The position numbers and the translations under genes are program-made. A DNA stretch of 64,000 nt from Rhodococcus ruber NBRC 15591 (lineage in GTDB: Bacteria; Actinomycetota; Actinomycetes; Mycobacteriales; Mycobacteriaceae), in the NCBI RefSeq assembly GCF_001894945.1, contig NZ_BCXE01000034.1, positions 1 through 64,000 on the forward strand, given 5' to 3'. Shown here piece by piece: positions 1-8,750 of the stretch; positions within the stretch are counted from its first letter, which is position 1; each line of letters begins with the position of its first letter. The notes under the pieces were generated by a model. The model did not search any database and was not told the DNA's origin. It was given only the letters and a program-made list of their open reading frames with translations.

Positions 1-14
1 AGGAGATTCCCGAC

Positions 15-1178
15 TCAGACCGCAACCGCACCACCACCGGGAGGGAGGTGATCCGCTTGACTCACGTCGTCGACACCGGTGTGGCCACGCTCCGCCACAG
101 CCAGAATCACTCTGGCAGCGTTCCGGTCCCGGCACGCGGTATGCCCGCACGCCCAGCACCGGAAGATACGTTCCCCGAGTCCGAGGGGTTGCTTGGCTCT
201 CGCGAAACACCTCGAACACGTCATGGTCGTGTACGCGGGCCGCACCAGCACCACCTTCCGGCCGGCCCGCCTGCCCTGCTCGAGCAACTCCCGTTTCACC
301 GTCGCGATCGCGGCATCGGCGGCCGTGCGCGCCATCGTCGACCTCGACAGGAACCGGGGTCGGAAATCCTCCACCGCGACCAGATGATGCGCCTCGACCA
401 CGGCCCGGGCCCAGATCCGGCCGTCGTGCCGGCTGCGTCGGGCCGCTTTCTTCTGCACCTTCGCGGCCCGGGTGCGGGCCCGGCGATAGCCCCTCGAGGG
501 TGGGTGCCCCGTGCCTCGGCGGCGCCGCGCCATCGTCCGCTGCGCTCTCGCCACCTGCGCCGCACACCGTTTCCGGTGCCCGTGCTGCGGCAGGTCGAAC
601 CCCTCCTCGGTGGCCGTCGCGGTGCGGGCCACGCCCCAGTCGATCCCGACCGCGCTGCCCGGGTCGGCGGCCGGGATCGGCTCCACCTCGCGGGTCACCA
701 CGAACGAGGCGTACCAGTGCCCCAACGAATCGCGGGTGATGCGCACACTCGACGGCTCCGACGGCAGTGCCCGCGACCACACCACCGGCACACTCACGCC
801 TTTGGGCAGCACCAACCGGCCGTGGCGGATCCGGAACCCGCGGCGGGTGTACTCGAGCGACGGCAGGGTCTTCCTCCGCGCCTTGAACCGCGGCCGGCCC
901 CGGCCCTCGACCGTGAACGACGCGTCCAACGCCTGCGCGTAGGTACGCAGCATCTGCTGCTGGGCGACCTGGGAGCCGTCCCGCAACCACGACGAGCGGG
1001 CTCGGGCTTCGGTCAACTGTTTGCCGAGTGTCCCGAAACTCGGTGGGCGGCCCGTGGCGAACTGGTGGACGGCTTCGTTCCACAGGAACCGGCAGCGATG
1101 CCACTCGGCGATCAGGGCAGCCGCGGCGGTGGTGCCCGGCCGCAACCGGTAGTTGTAGCGCACCACCTCGACCCCCAT
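15..1178 (-). CDS. tnpB: TnpB, RNA-guided nuclease of an IS200/IS605 (IS1341-type) element
   Basis: A 387-aa TnpB/OrfB protein, the transposon-encoded ancestor of Cas12, which cuts DNA guided by an RNA from the element's right end. The RuvC-like active site looks complete: D180 in VGIDWGVARTATA, E270 in LVAVEDF and D351 in CRDRNAARV. The C-terminal zinc ribbon has Cys pairs at 321/324 and 341/344. The N-terminal helix-turn-helix region (about 1-60, RFLWNEAVHQF) is typical. Length matches the family. No TnpA transposase is present beside it within the window. Its 3' side, where the guide RNA and right end would lie, runs off the window after 14 bases, so the element boundaries cannot be set. 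The ORF is intact, with no frameshift. Confidence 0.93.
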   Translation of the reverse strand: MGVEVVRYNYRLRPGTTAAAALIAEWHRCRFLWNEAVHQFATGRPPSFGTLGKQLTEARARSSWLRDGSQVAQQQMLRTYAQALDASFTVEGRGRPRFKARRKTLPSLEYTRRGFRIRHGRLVLPKGVSVPVVWSRALPSEPSSVRITRDSLGHWYASFVVTREVEPIPAADPGSAVGIDWGVARTATATEEGFDLPQHGHRKRCAAQVARAQRTMARRRRGTGHPPSRGYRRARTRAAKVQKKAARRSRHDGRIWARAVVEAHHLVAVEDFRPRFLSRSTMARTAADAAIATVKRELLEQGRRAGRKVVLVRPAYTTMTCSRCFARAKQPLGLGERIFRCWACGHTACRDRNAARVILAVAERGHTGVDDVSQADHLPPGGGAVAV

Positions 1179-1303
1179 GCCGGCACGCTAACCGACCCCA
1201 CCGACAGGTTCGCCCGACACCACCACTCCCCCGAAAGGAGGACGGCGCTTCCTCTCCCTCGTGAATGAGGCAGTATCGCGCCGCACATCAGATGACCGAA
1301 GAC

Positions 1304-2134
1304 ATGACCGAACACAAGGTAGCCCTCGTCACCGGCGCGAGCCGCAGCGTCGGCAAGGGCATCGCGTGCGCACTCGGCTCCGACGGCTGGACGGTCTACG
1401 TCACCGCCCGCGGCCCGGTCGGCACCGACGGCCCACTGGACCGCACCGCCGCCGAGGTCACCGCCCGCGGCGGGACCGGCATCGCCGTGCAGTGCGACCA
1501 CACCGACGACGAGCAGATCCAGGCGCTGTTCCGGCGCATCGCCGACGAGCAGGGCGGCCGGCTGGACCTGCTGGTGAACAACGTGTGGGCCGGGCCGCCC
1601 GGTTTCGCGGGTTTCTCCGAGCCGTTCTGGCAGCGCCCACTCTCGGACTGGGACTCGCTCGCCGGCCTCGGGCTGCGTGCGCACTACGTCGCGTCCGTCG
1701 AGGCGGCGAAGCTCATGGTGCCGCGCGGCAGCGGAACGATCGTCAACATCTCCTCGTTCGGCACGCGCGGCTACCTGCACTCGGTGCTGTACGGCATCTC
1801 GAAGGCGGGGCTGGACAAGATGGCCGCCGACATGGCCGTGGACCTGCGCGGGACCGGTGTGACCGCCCTGTCGGTGTGGCCGGGGCTGGTCAAGAACGAG
1901 GCCATGCTCGCCCGCGGCATCGACAACTTCGAGGGCTTCTCCCTCGCCAACGCCGAGACCCCCGAATTCGTCGGACGGGTGATCGTCGCGCTGGCGAACG
2001 ACCCGAAGGTGAACGAGCGCAGCGGGCACACCCTGATCACCGCAGAGACCGCCCTCGACTACGGGGTCCTCGACGTGGAAGGTAATCAACCGGATTCGCA
2101 TCGGGCGGCGTTCGGCGGCGGCCCGCTGTACTGA
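1304..2134 (+). CDS. SDR-family NAD(P)-dependent oxidoreductase
   Basis: A short-chain dehydrogenase/reductase of about 276 aa. The nucleotide-binding glycine motif TGASRSVGKG follows the first strand, the NNVW motif is present, and the catalytic pair is YGISK (Tyr and Lys), preceded by the serines of NISSFGTRG. The fold is a single Rossmann domain and the product is cytoplasmic. The substrate cannot be predicted. The start is uncertain: the frame is open to an ATG at 1265 and another at 1292. I chose 1304 (MTEHKVALVTGAS) because SDRs normally begin a few residues before the first strand; the AAGGAGG at 1235 is too far from any of these ATGs to decide. It stands between tnpB and the OsmC fusion gene. 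Confidence 0.85.
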   Translation: MTEHKVALVTGASRSVGKGIACALGSDGWTVYVTARGPVGTDGPLDRTAAEVTARGGTGIAVQCDHTDDEQIQALFRRIADEQGGRLDLLVNNVWAGPPGFAGFSEPFWQRPLSDWDSLAGLGLRAHYVASVEAAKLMVPRGSGTIVNISSFGTRGYLHSVLYGISKAGLDKMAADMAVDLRGTGVTALSVWPGLVKNEAMLARGIDNFEGFSLANAETPEFVGRVIVALANDPKVNERSGHTLITAETALDYGVLDVEGNQPDSHRAAFGGGPLY

Positions 2135-2213
2135 TCCGCGGAGGGCCCGAAATCCTCTGTGGTCCTTCCCGGGGACGAGATAGCCTCCGGGAAAGGGCGA
2201 GAGGGCGGGCACC

Positions 2214-3284
2214 ATGCACAGTGAGAACATCCCCGTCGCCGGCTCCGGCGGCACGGAATCGACGGCGGTGCTGGATCTGCCGGGAGACCCGCCGCGCGCG
2301 TTCGCGTTGTTCGCCCACCGCTCCGGCACGGCAGCGTCGCGGATCTCGGAGACCCTCACCGAGCACGGCCTCGCCGTCCTGCGCGTCGCCTGCGGGACCG
2401 GCGAGGGCACCGCCTCGAGTTCCGAGGTCACCGCCCTCGTGCACGCCGCGGATCACCTGCGCGACCACTACGCCGCTCCCAGCATCCTGATCGGCCACTC
2501 CCTCGGTGGCTCGGCCGTCCTCGCGGCGAGCAAGCACGTGCCCGAGACGCGAGCCGTGGTCACGATCGGCGCCCCTGCGGCAACCGAACAGATCCGCACG
2601 CTCGGTGCCGCACTGCTGGTGATGCACTCCCCCGACGACGACACCGTCGACATCGACAACGCCCGGCAGATCTTCGAGGCGGCCCGTCACCCCAAGTCCT
2701 TCCTGTCCGTCGACGGCGCCGACCACCTGCTCACCCGGCAGTCCGACGCCCGGTTCGTCGCCTCGACGCTGGCGGTCTGGGTGGGCAGATACCTCGACGA
2801 GCACACCGCGCCGCAGCCGTCCCCGGCCGAGGGCGTCGTCGACGTCTCGTGGAACGGAGCCACCCGGTTCGGGCAGCGCATCACCATGGGCCGGCACCTG
2901 GTGACCGCCGACGAACCCCCTCCCGCAGGCGACGACACCGGGCCGTCACCGTACGACCTGCTGCTCGCCTCCCTCGGCGCCTGCACGTCGATGACGCTGC
3001 GCATGTACGCCGACCGCAAGCAGTGGCCGCTCGAGAACGTGTCGGTTTCCTTGCATCACAGCCGCATCCACGCCGCCGACTGCGAGGACTGCGAGACCCG
3101 GACGGGGCGGCTCGACAGGGTCGAACGCGTGATCCGGCTCGCCGGTGATCTCGACGAGCAACAGCGGCAGCGCCTGCTCGAGATCGCCGACCGCTGTCCG
3201 GTGCACCGGACCCTGCACTCGGAGATCGTGGTGGACACCGCCCTGGCAGCCGGTGATCGGACCGACGACGTGCCGCCGCCCTGA
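2214..3284 (+). CDS. Bifunctional alpha/beta hydrolase - OsmC family protein
   Basis: A 356-aa two-domain protein. Residues about 1-250 form an alpha/beta hydrolase with the nucleophile elbow GHSLGG and a late DGADHLL that could carry the catalytic His. Residues about 260-345 form an OsmC/Ohr-like domain, with a Cys in the LGACTSMTLRMYADR helix and a second Cys in DRCPVHRTLHSE, the usual peroxidatic/resolving pair of this family. OsmC proteins reduce organic hydroperoxides with thiols. The fused hydrolase suggests action on lipid- or ester-linked substrates, which is inference. The start is supported by a GAGAGGGCGG ribosome site just upstream. The gene converges with the ABC operon, leaving only 20 bases between stops. 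Confidence 0.9.
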   Translation: MHSENIPVAGSGGTESTAVLDLPGDPPRAFALFAHRSGTAASRISETLTEHGLAVLRVACGTGEGTASSSEVTALVHAADHLRDHYAAPSILIGHSLGGSAVLAASKHVPETRAVVTIGAPAATEQIRTLGAALLVMHSPDDDTVDIDNARQIFEAARHPKSFLSVDGADHLLTRQSDARFVASTLAVWVGRYLDEHTAPQPSPAEGVVDVSWNGATRFGQRITMGRHLVTADEPPPAGDDTGPSPYDLLLASLGACTSMTLRMYADRKQWPLENVSVSLHHSRIHAADCEDCETRTGRLDRVERVIRLAGDLDEQQRQRLLEIADRCPVHRTLHSEIVVDTALAAGDRTDDVPPP

Positions 3285-3304
3285 GCGCCGTCCGTCAGCG
3301 GGTG

Positions 3305-4294
3305 TCACGCCAGGTGGCAGGCCACCTGCCCGCCCCCGGGCACCTCGGTGATCTCGGGGCGGCGTTCCCGGCACACCGGCAGCACCTTCGGGCAGCGGGT
3401 ACTGAATGCGCACCCGGCGGGCGGGTTCGCCGGGTCGGGCAGCTCGCCCGTGAGCCGGATCCGTTCGCGGCGGCGTTGACGGGCCGGGTCCGGCACGGGC
3501 ACCGCCGACAGCAGAGCCTGCGTGTACGGGTGCGCCGGCTCGGTGAACAGCCGCTCCGACGGCCCCCACTCGACGATCCGTCCCAGGTACATCACCGCCG
3601 TGGTGTGGGCGATGTGCCGGACCACCGCGAGGTCGTGCGCGATGAACAGGTACGCGATGCCCAGTTCGGCGGAGAGCTTCTCGAGGAGCGCGATCACCTG
3701 GTTCTGGGTGGAGACGTCGAGCGCGCTCACCGCCTCGTCGGCGACGACGAGTTTCGGCTCCACGGCGATGGCCCGGGCGATGGCGATGCGCTGGCGCTGC
3801 CCGCCGGAGAACTCGTACGGGTAGCGCTCGGCGTGTTCGGGTCGCAGCCCCACCTGTTCGAGCAGCTGCCCGACCTTCCGGCGGCGGGCAGTGGCGTCGA
3901 GGTCGGTGTGCACCTCGAGCGGTTCGGCGACGGCGTCGCCGACCGTACGCGACGGATCCAGCGACGAGTACGGATCCTGGAACACCATCTGCATCTCGCG
4001 GCGCGCGGCACGCAGCTCCGACTTTCCCAGAGCGGTGACGTCGACACCGTCGAGCACCACCGACCCGGCGGCGACGTCCACCAGCCGCAGGATGCCGCGC
4101 GCGGTGGTGGACTTCCCCGAGCCGGATTCCCCGACCAGGGCGAAGGTTTCGCCGGCCCGGATGTCGAACCCCACCTCGTCCACCGCGCGGATCGTGCGCT
4201 TCTTCGCGAACGGGCGCCCCCGCACCGGGAACTCGACCCGCAGGCCCCGCACGCTCAGCAGCGGCGCGTTCGTGTCCTTCTCGACGACGGTCAT
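3305..4294 (-). CDS. Peptide/nickel-type ABC transporter ATP-binding protein (DppF-like)
   Basis: A 329-aa ATPase subunit energising uptake through the membrane pair encoded upstream. The Walker A motif is GESGSGKST, the signature is FSGGQRQRIAIARA and Walker B is LVVADEAVSALD. The C-terminal oligopeptide-transporter extension carries the family's Cys-rich motif (PAGCAFSTRCP, then C before RER). It is the last gene of the leftward operon. Its ATG overlaps the stop of the preceding ATPase gene by 4 bases (ATGA), indicating translational coupling. I used this overlap start rather than the longer open frame reaching 4762. Confidence 0.94.
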   Translation of the reverse strand: MTVVEKDTNAPLLSVRGLRVEFPVRGRPFAKKRTIRAVDEVGFDIRAGETFALVGESGSGKSTTARGILRLVDVAAGSVVLDGVDVTALGKSELRAARREMQMVFQDPYSSLDPSRTVGDAVAEPLEVHTDLDATARRRKVGQLLEQVGLRPEHAERYPYEFSGGQRQRIAIARAIAVEPKLVVADEAVSALDVSTQNQVIALLEKLSAELGIAYLFIAHDLAVVRHIAHTTAVMYLGRIVEWGPSERLFTEPAHPYTQALLSAVPVPDPARQRRRERIRLTGELPDPANPPAGCAFSTRCPKVLPVCRERRPEITEVPGGGQVACHLA

Positions 4295-5277
4295 GCGGTT
4301 CCCTCCAGCATCAGGTCGGTCACCCGGGCGCAGCGCGCCGTCCGGTCGTCGCCCACGGCGAGCAGCGGCACGTCGCCGGCGCACTCGTCGGCGCGGTGGG
4401 GGCAGCGCGGCGCGAACCGGCAGCCGACGGGGATCGAGCCGGGCGGCGGCGGTGAGCCGGCGATGGTGTGCATTTCGCTGCGCCCGCCCACGTCGGGCAC
4501 CGAACGCAGCAGGCCTGCGGTGTACGGGTGGCGGGGCGTCGCGTACAGCGGCTCGGTCCGTGCTCGTTCGACGACCTGCCCCGCGTACATCACGACGACC
4601 TCGGTGCACAGGTCGGCGACCACCCCGAGGTCGTGGGTCACGAACAGCACGCCCATCCCGAACCGGCCGGCCATCTCGCGGATCAGGTCGAGCACCTGCG
4701 CCTGGATGGTGACGTCGAGCGCGGTGGTGGGTTCGTCGGCGATGAGCAGCTTCGGTTCGCACGCCAGCGCCATCGCGATCATCACCCGCTGCCGCATGCC
4801 GCCGGAGAACTCGTGCGGGTACTGCCGGATCCGGCGGGCGGCGTCGGGGATGCCGACGAGGTCGAGCACCTCGACCGCGCGGGCCGTCGCCGCCTTCCGG
4901 TTGACGCGGCGGTGCCGCCGTACCACTTCGGCGATCTGGTCGCCGACCGTGAACACCGGGTTCAGGCTCGTCATCGGCTCCTGGAAGATCATGGCGATGT
5001 CGTTGCCGCGCACCGCTTCCAGTTCGCGCGACGGCATGTTCAGCAGGTCGCGGCCCTGGAAGCGGATGCGACCGGCGACGGTGCGGGACTGCCGGGGCGG
5101 CAGCAGCCGCAGCACCGACGAGCAGGTGACGGACTTGCCGGAGCCGGATTCGCCGACGAGGCCGACGAGTTGCCCGGCCGCGACGTCGAAGGAGACGTCC
5201 TGCAGCACCGGCGTCCAGCCGGACGCGGTGGCGAACTCGACGCCGAGACCGTCGACGCTCAACAGGGGTTCGGTCAC
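4291..5277 (-). CDS. Peptide/nickel-type ABC transporter ATP-binding protein (DppD-like)
   Basis: A 328-aa ATPase subunit paired with the DppF-like protein downstream. It has Walker A GESGSGKSVT, signature FSGGMRQRVMIAMA, Walker B LLIADEPTTALD and the H-loop FVTHDLGVV. The C-terminal extension has the Cys motif PVGCRFAPRCPHRADEC common to oligopeptide/dipeptide ATPases. The GTG start at 5277 overlaps the stop of the DppC-like permease gene (GTGA), and the stop overlaps the next ATG. The cargo is not decidable from the ATPases alone; dipeptides, oligopeptides, nickel chelates and glutathione are all handled by this family. Confidence 0.94.
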   Translation of the reverse strand: MTEPLLSVDGLGVEFATASGWTPVLQDVSFDVAAGQLVGLVGESGSGKSVTCSSVLRLLPPRQSRTVAGRIRFQGRDLLNMPSRELEAVRGNDIAMIFQEPMTSLNPVFTVGDQIAEVVRRHRRVNRKAATARAVEVLDLVGIPDAARRIRQYPHEFSGGMRQRVMIAMALACEPKLLIADEPTTALDVTIQAQVLDLIREMAGRFGMGVLFVTHDLGVVADLCTEVVVMYAGQVVERARTEPLYATPRHPYTAGLLRSVPDVGGRSEMHTIAGSPPPPGSIPVGCRFAPRCPHRADECAGDVPLLAVGDDRTARCARVTDLMLEGTA

Positions 5278-6179
5278 TTCTCGCTCCGATTCTCGCGGCC
5301 CACCGAATCGCGGATCCCGTCGCCGAGGGTGTTGCAGGCGAGCACGGCGAGGATGATCGCGACGGCGGGGATCAGCACGGGCCAGGCGGTGTAGTTCCAC
5401 GCCTCGCGGCCCTCGGCCAGCATCCGCCCCCAGCTCGGGTCCGGTGGTTGCACGCCGAGTCCGAGGAAGCTGAGCGAGGATTCGGCGAGCATCGCGAAGC
5501 CGCACGCGAGGCTGATCTGCACGATGAGCGGGGAGAGGGTGTGCGGGAGGATGTGCTGGCGCACGATCCGTGCGGTGGGGGTGCCGATGCTGCGGGACGC
5601 CTCGATGAAGGTGTTCTCCCGCACCGCGATCACCGCGCCGCGCACGACGCGGAAGAACCTCGGGCCGAACACGATTCCGATCGCGAACATGGCGTTGGTG
5701 AGGTCGGGTCCCATGACGCCGACGATCGCCATCGCCAGCAGCAACGGCGGGAAGCTGAGGAACGCGTCGGCGATGCGGGAGAGCAGCGCGTCCCAGCGGC
5801 CGCCGAGGAACCCGGCCACGAGGGCGGGGATCACGCCGATGAGCAGGCCGACCGTCACCGAGATCGCCGCGGCGGTGACCGCGACGCGGGCGCCGTACAG
5901 CAACCGCGACAGGGTGTCCCGGCCGAGGTTGTCGGTGCCGAGCAGGTAGCCGTCGGACAGCGGCGGCAGCCGGCGGGCCGTGAGTTCCTGCACCAGCGGG
6001 TCGTGCGGGGCGATCAACGGGGCGGCGAGCCCGAGCACGGTGATCAGGGCCAGGAACACCGCCGCGGCGACGGCGGCCCGCCGGCCCCGGAACCGGCGCA
6101 GGAACCGGCGGCGCGGCGATTCGACGGCGGCCGGCGCCGCCTCCACGACGGGCTGCGAGGGGGTGAGGGTGTCGCTCAT
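5274..6179 (-). CDS. ABC transporter permease, DppC/OppC type
   Basis: A 301-aa inner-membrane permease. An N-terminal cytoplasmic segment with the basic run RRRFLRRFRGRRA precedes the first membrane helix (about 35-57). A conserved periplasmic stretch with GTDNLGRDTLSRLLYG is a hallmark of DppC-type subunits. Five further helices follow, with an EAA-type cytoplasmic loop around ENTFIEASRSIGTP that contacts the ATPase. Start and stop both overlap neighbours by 4 bases, so dppB, dppC, dppD and dppF form one coupled unit. I used the ATG at 6179 rather than the longer open frame. Confidence 0.93.
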   Translation of the reverse strand: MSDTLTPSQPVVEAAPAAVESPRRRFLRRFRGRRAAVAAAVFLALITVLGLAAPLIAPHDPLVQELTARRLPPLSDGYLLGTDNLGRDTLSRLLYGARVAVTAAAISVTVGLLIGVIPALVAGFLGGRWDALLSRIADAFLSFPPLLLAMAIVGVMGPDLTNAMFAIGIVFGPRFFRVVRGAVIAVRENTFIEASRSIGTPTARIVRQHILPHTLSPLIVQISLACGFAMLAESSLSFLGLGVQPPDPSWGRMLAEGREAWNYTAWPVLIPAVAIILAVLACNTLGDGIRDSVGRENRSEK

Positions 6180-7123
6180 GCCGCGCTCCTGGTCCGAGGG
6201 TTGAGGTACCCGTACGAGATGTCGACGAGCAGGCTCATCACGACGGTGGCGAAGACACCGAAGATGACGACGCCCTGGATGGCGGGCAGGTCGCCGGACA
6301 GCACCGCCTGCACGGCGAAGTCGCCGAGTCCCTTGAGCCCGAACACCGACTCGATGACGGCCGTGCCGCCGAGCAGGAACGCGATCTGCATGCCGAGCAC
6401 GGTCGCGGTGGGGATGAACGCGTTCTTCAGGGCGTGCTTCCACAGGACCGAGCGCCGCCCGAGTCCCTTGGCGGTGGCGGTGCGCACGAAGTCCTGCTGC
6501 ATCACCTCGATCATGGAACTGCGCAACTGGCGGGCGATCTCGGCGGCGGCGGCGAGGCCCAGCGCGATCGCCGGCAGCAACAGGTGACTGAGCCACGGCC
6601 ACACGCCCTTGGCGAGCGGGGTGTAGCCGGTGGCGGGCAGCACCCTCAGTTGCAGCGCGAAGACGAGGACCAGGATGAGGCCGAGGACGAAGTTCGGGGT
6701 CGCGACGCCCAGGGTGGAGCCGACGCTGGTGGCGCGGTCCTGCCAGCTGCCCGGCCGGCTGCCGCCGACGATGCCGGCCGGGATGCCGACGGCCAGCGCG
6801 ACGAGCACCGCCACCAGGGTCAGGGACACGGTGACCGGCAGCCGGTCGACGATCATCTCGAGCACGGGCGCCTTGTAGGTGAAGCTGGTGCCCAGATCAC
6901 CCCGCACCAGTCCGCCGAGGAAGTCGGCGTACTGCACGACGACGGGCTGGTCGAGCCCGAGTTCGGTGCGCACCAGTTCGATCTGTTCGGGTGTCGCGGT
7001 CTCACCGGCGATCCGGTGTGCGGGATCGCCGGGGATCAGGAAGATCAGGCCGAAGGTGATGGCGGTGGCGATCAGCAGCAGCGGTAGCACCGCGAGCAGC
7101 CGTTGCCCGATCAATCGAAGCAT
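6176..7123 (-). CDS. ABC transporter permease, DppB/OppB type
   Basis: A 315-aa inner-membrane permease forming a heterodimer with the DppC-like protein. It begins with the characteristic MLRLIGQRLLAVLPLLLIAT helix. It contains the DppB periplasmic motif GDPAHRIAGETATPEQ, GDLGTSFTYKAPV and the EAA loop region DFVRTATAKGLGRRSVLWKH. Six membrane segments are visible. It lies 53 bases after the stop of the nearest binding protein gene. The intergenic interval is short and shows no terminator, so one transcript from the binding proteins through the ATPases is likely. Confidence 0.93.
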   Translation of the reverse strand: MLRLIGQRLLAVLPLLLIATAITFGLIFLIPGDPAHRIAGETATPEQIELVRTELGLDQPVVVQYADFLGGLVRGDLGTSFTYKAPVLEMIVDRLPVTVSLTLVAVLVALAVGIPAGIVGGSRPGSWQDRATSVGSTLGVATPNFVLGLILVLVFALQLRVLPATGYTPLAKGVWPWLSHLLLPAIALGLAAAAEIARQLRSSMIEVMQQDFVRTATAKGLGRRSVLWKHALKNAFIPTATVLGMQIAFLLGGTAVIESVFGLKGLGDFAVQAVLSGDLPAIQGVVIFGVFATVVMSLLVDISYGYLNPRTRSAA

Positions 7124-7176
7124 CCTGCCGGTCCTTTACATCTGTCGAGGTGTCGCTCGGGGCGGTGCCGCCGCGG

Positions 7177-8712
7177 TCATTCGGCGGCGGTGAGGCCGAT
7201 CCCTCCCCATTCGTCCAGTGCGCGGTACGGCTGGTAGCCGACGACCCGGTCGGTGAGGGTGGCGCCGAGGTCGGAGAAGGCCAGGGGGATCATCAGTGCC
7301 TGGTCCACGACCGTGGCGGAGACCTCGCCGAGGAGCTGTCCGCGGGCCTGCTGGTCCGGTTCGGCGTTCGCGGCGGCCAGGGCCTCGGCGAAACCGGGGG
7401 TGACGTCGTGCGACGGGTTCTGCGGCGAGTCCGGGGCGAAGTACGTGGTCAGCAGCAGCGACGGATCGGCCCGTCCGGAGAAGGTGGTCAGCACGGCGTC
7501 GAGCTCACCGCGGTTGAAGACCGGCGACATCTCGGCGGGGCTGAGCAGCCGGATCTGCATGGTGACGCCGATCGCGTCGAGTTGCTGCTGGACGATCTGC
7601 GCGATCCGCTCGTTCTCGGGCAGGTTCATCACCCCGGCGGTGAAGGTGAACCCGTCCGGCAGTCCGGCCGCCGCGAGTGTCTCGCGGGCGGCCCGCTCGT
7701 CGTAGGCGTAGCGGTCGGCCAGCTCCGGGTTGTAGGCGAAGTAGCCCTGCGGGAAGTTCTGGCTGGCCGCCTCGCCGTGACCTTCGAGGGCGGAGCCGAC
7801 GAGGGCCTGCCGGTCGATCGCGGTGCTCAGCGCCCGGCGCACGTCCACCTTGCCGAATTCGCTGCGGGTGCGGTTGAAGTGCAGGACGTAGTGGTTCAGG
7901 CTCGTCTGCACCTGCGAGTTCAGCCCCTGGGCGGCAGCGGGGTCGATCGAGAGCGGGGTGGCCATCGCGATGTCGAGTTCGCCCGACGCCAGCGCGTTGA
8001 TGCGGGTCTGCGGGTCGGTGACGACTTCCCATTCGAAACGCTCGGCGGTCACCGATGCCGGATCCCAGTAACCGTCCCAGGCCGCGAAGTCGTACGACGC
8101 GCCGGGCTGCGCGTCGGCCACGGTGTACCGGCCCGCACCGACCGGCCGCAGCACCAGGGCGGCGTCCTTGTCCGGCGTGCCGAAGGCATTCGGGCTGACC
8201 ATCATTCCCGGCAGATCGGACAGCGTCAGGACGAGTTGCGTGCCGGGCCCGTTCAACCGCAGCACCACCGTGGTGGGATCGGGGGTCTCGATCGCCTCGA
8301 CCGGAGCGAGCATCGTCGTGGTGATCGAGTCCGGCTCCTGGGCGCGTTCGAGATTGGCCCGGACCGCCTGTGCGTCCAGCGGGGTGCCGTCCTGGAACTG
8401 CAGGCCCTCCCGCAGACGGAAGGTGAGGGTGCGCCCGTCGTCGGAGAACTCCCACGACTCGGCCAGTCCCGGAATCGGATTCGCGTCCCGGTCGCGGTGC
8501 ACCAACCGGTCGTACACCTGGGTCAGCATGATGTTGTCCTGCGCGACCCGGGTCTTGTGCGGGTCGAACGACGACGCCCCGTAGGTGGTCGCGTACCGCA
8601 GCGTCGCCTGCGGATCGACGACGTCGGACGGCGCGGTGCCGGCGGAACCGCACCCGGCGAGGAGCGCGACGGCCAGCGCGGCGCCCAGGGCGAGTCTCGT
8701 GCGACGAGCCAT
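7177..8712 (-). CDS. ABC transporter substrate-binding lipoprotein, family 5 (copy 1 of 3)
   Basis: A 511-aa extracytoplasmic solute-binding protein of the peptide/nickel class (SBP_bac_5). A lipoprotein signal peptide ends in the lipobox LLAGC, with lipidation predicted at C21. The mature domain starts near ATLRYATTYGASSFDPHKTR and includes NPIPGLAESWEFSDDGRTLT, the usual signature stretch of this family. It is clearly paralogous along its whole length to the two genes upstream of it, sharing SDLPGMMV, FGTxDKDAAL, GRYTV and FNRGELDA blocks. It is the copy nearest the permeases. Start chosen at the ATG directly preceding the signal peptide; a much longer open frame upstream is only the other paralogue read out of frame. 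Confidence 0.93.
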   Translation of the reverse strand: MARRTRLALGAALAVALLAGCGSAGTAPSDVVDPQATLRYATTYGASSFDPHKTRVAQDNIMLTQVYDRLVHRDRDANPIPGLAESWEFSDDGRTLTFRLREGLQFQDGTPLDAQAVRANLERAQEPDSITTTMLAPVEAIETPDPTTVVLRLNGPGTQLVLTLSDLPGMMVSPNAFGTPDKDAALVLRPVGAGRYTVADAQPGASYDFAAWDGYWDPASVTAERFEWEVVTDPQTRINALASGELDIAMATPLSIDPAAAQGLNSQVQTSLNHYVLHFNRTRSEFGKVDVRRALSTAIDRQALVGSALEGHGEAASQNFPQGYFAYNPELADRYAYDERAARETLAAAGLPDGFTFTAGVMNLPENERIAQIVQQQLDAIGVTMQIRLLSPAEMSPVFNRGELDAVLTTFSGRADPSLLLTTYFAPDSPQNPSHDVTPGFAEALAAANAEPDQQARGQLLGEVSATVVDQALMIPLAFSDLGATLTDRVVGYQPYRALDEWGGIGLTAAE

Positions 8713-8750
8713 GATGTTCTCCGTTTCTCGGCGGGGGATGGAGACGGGCG

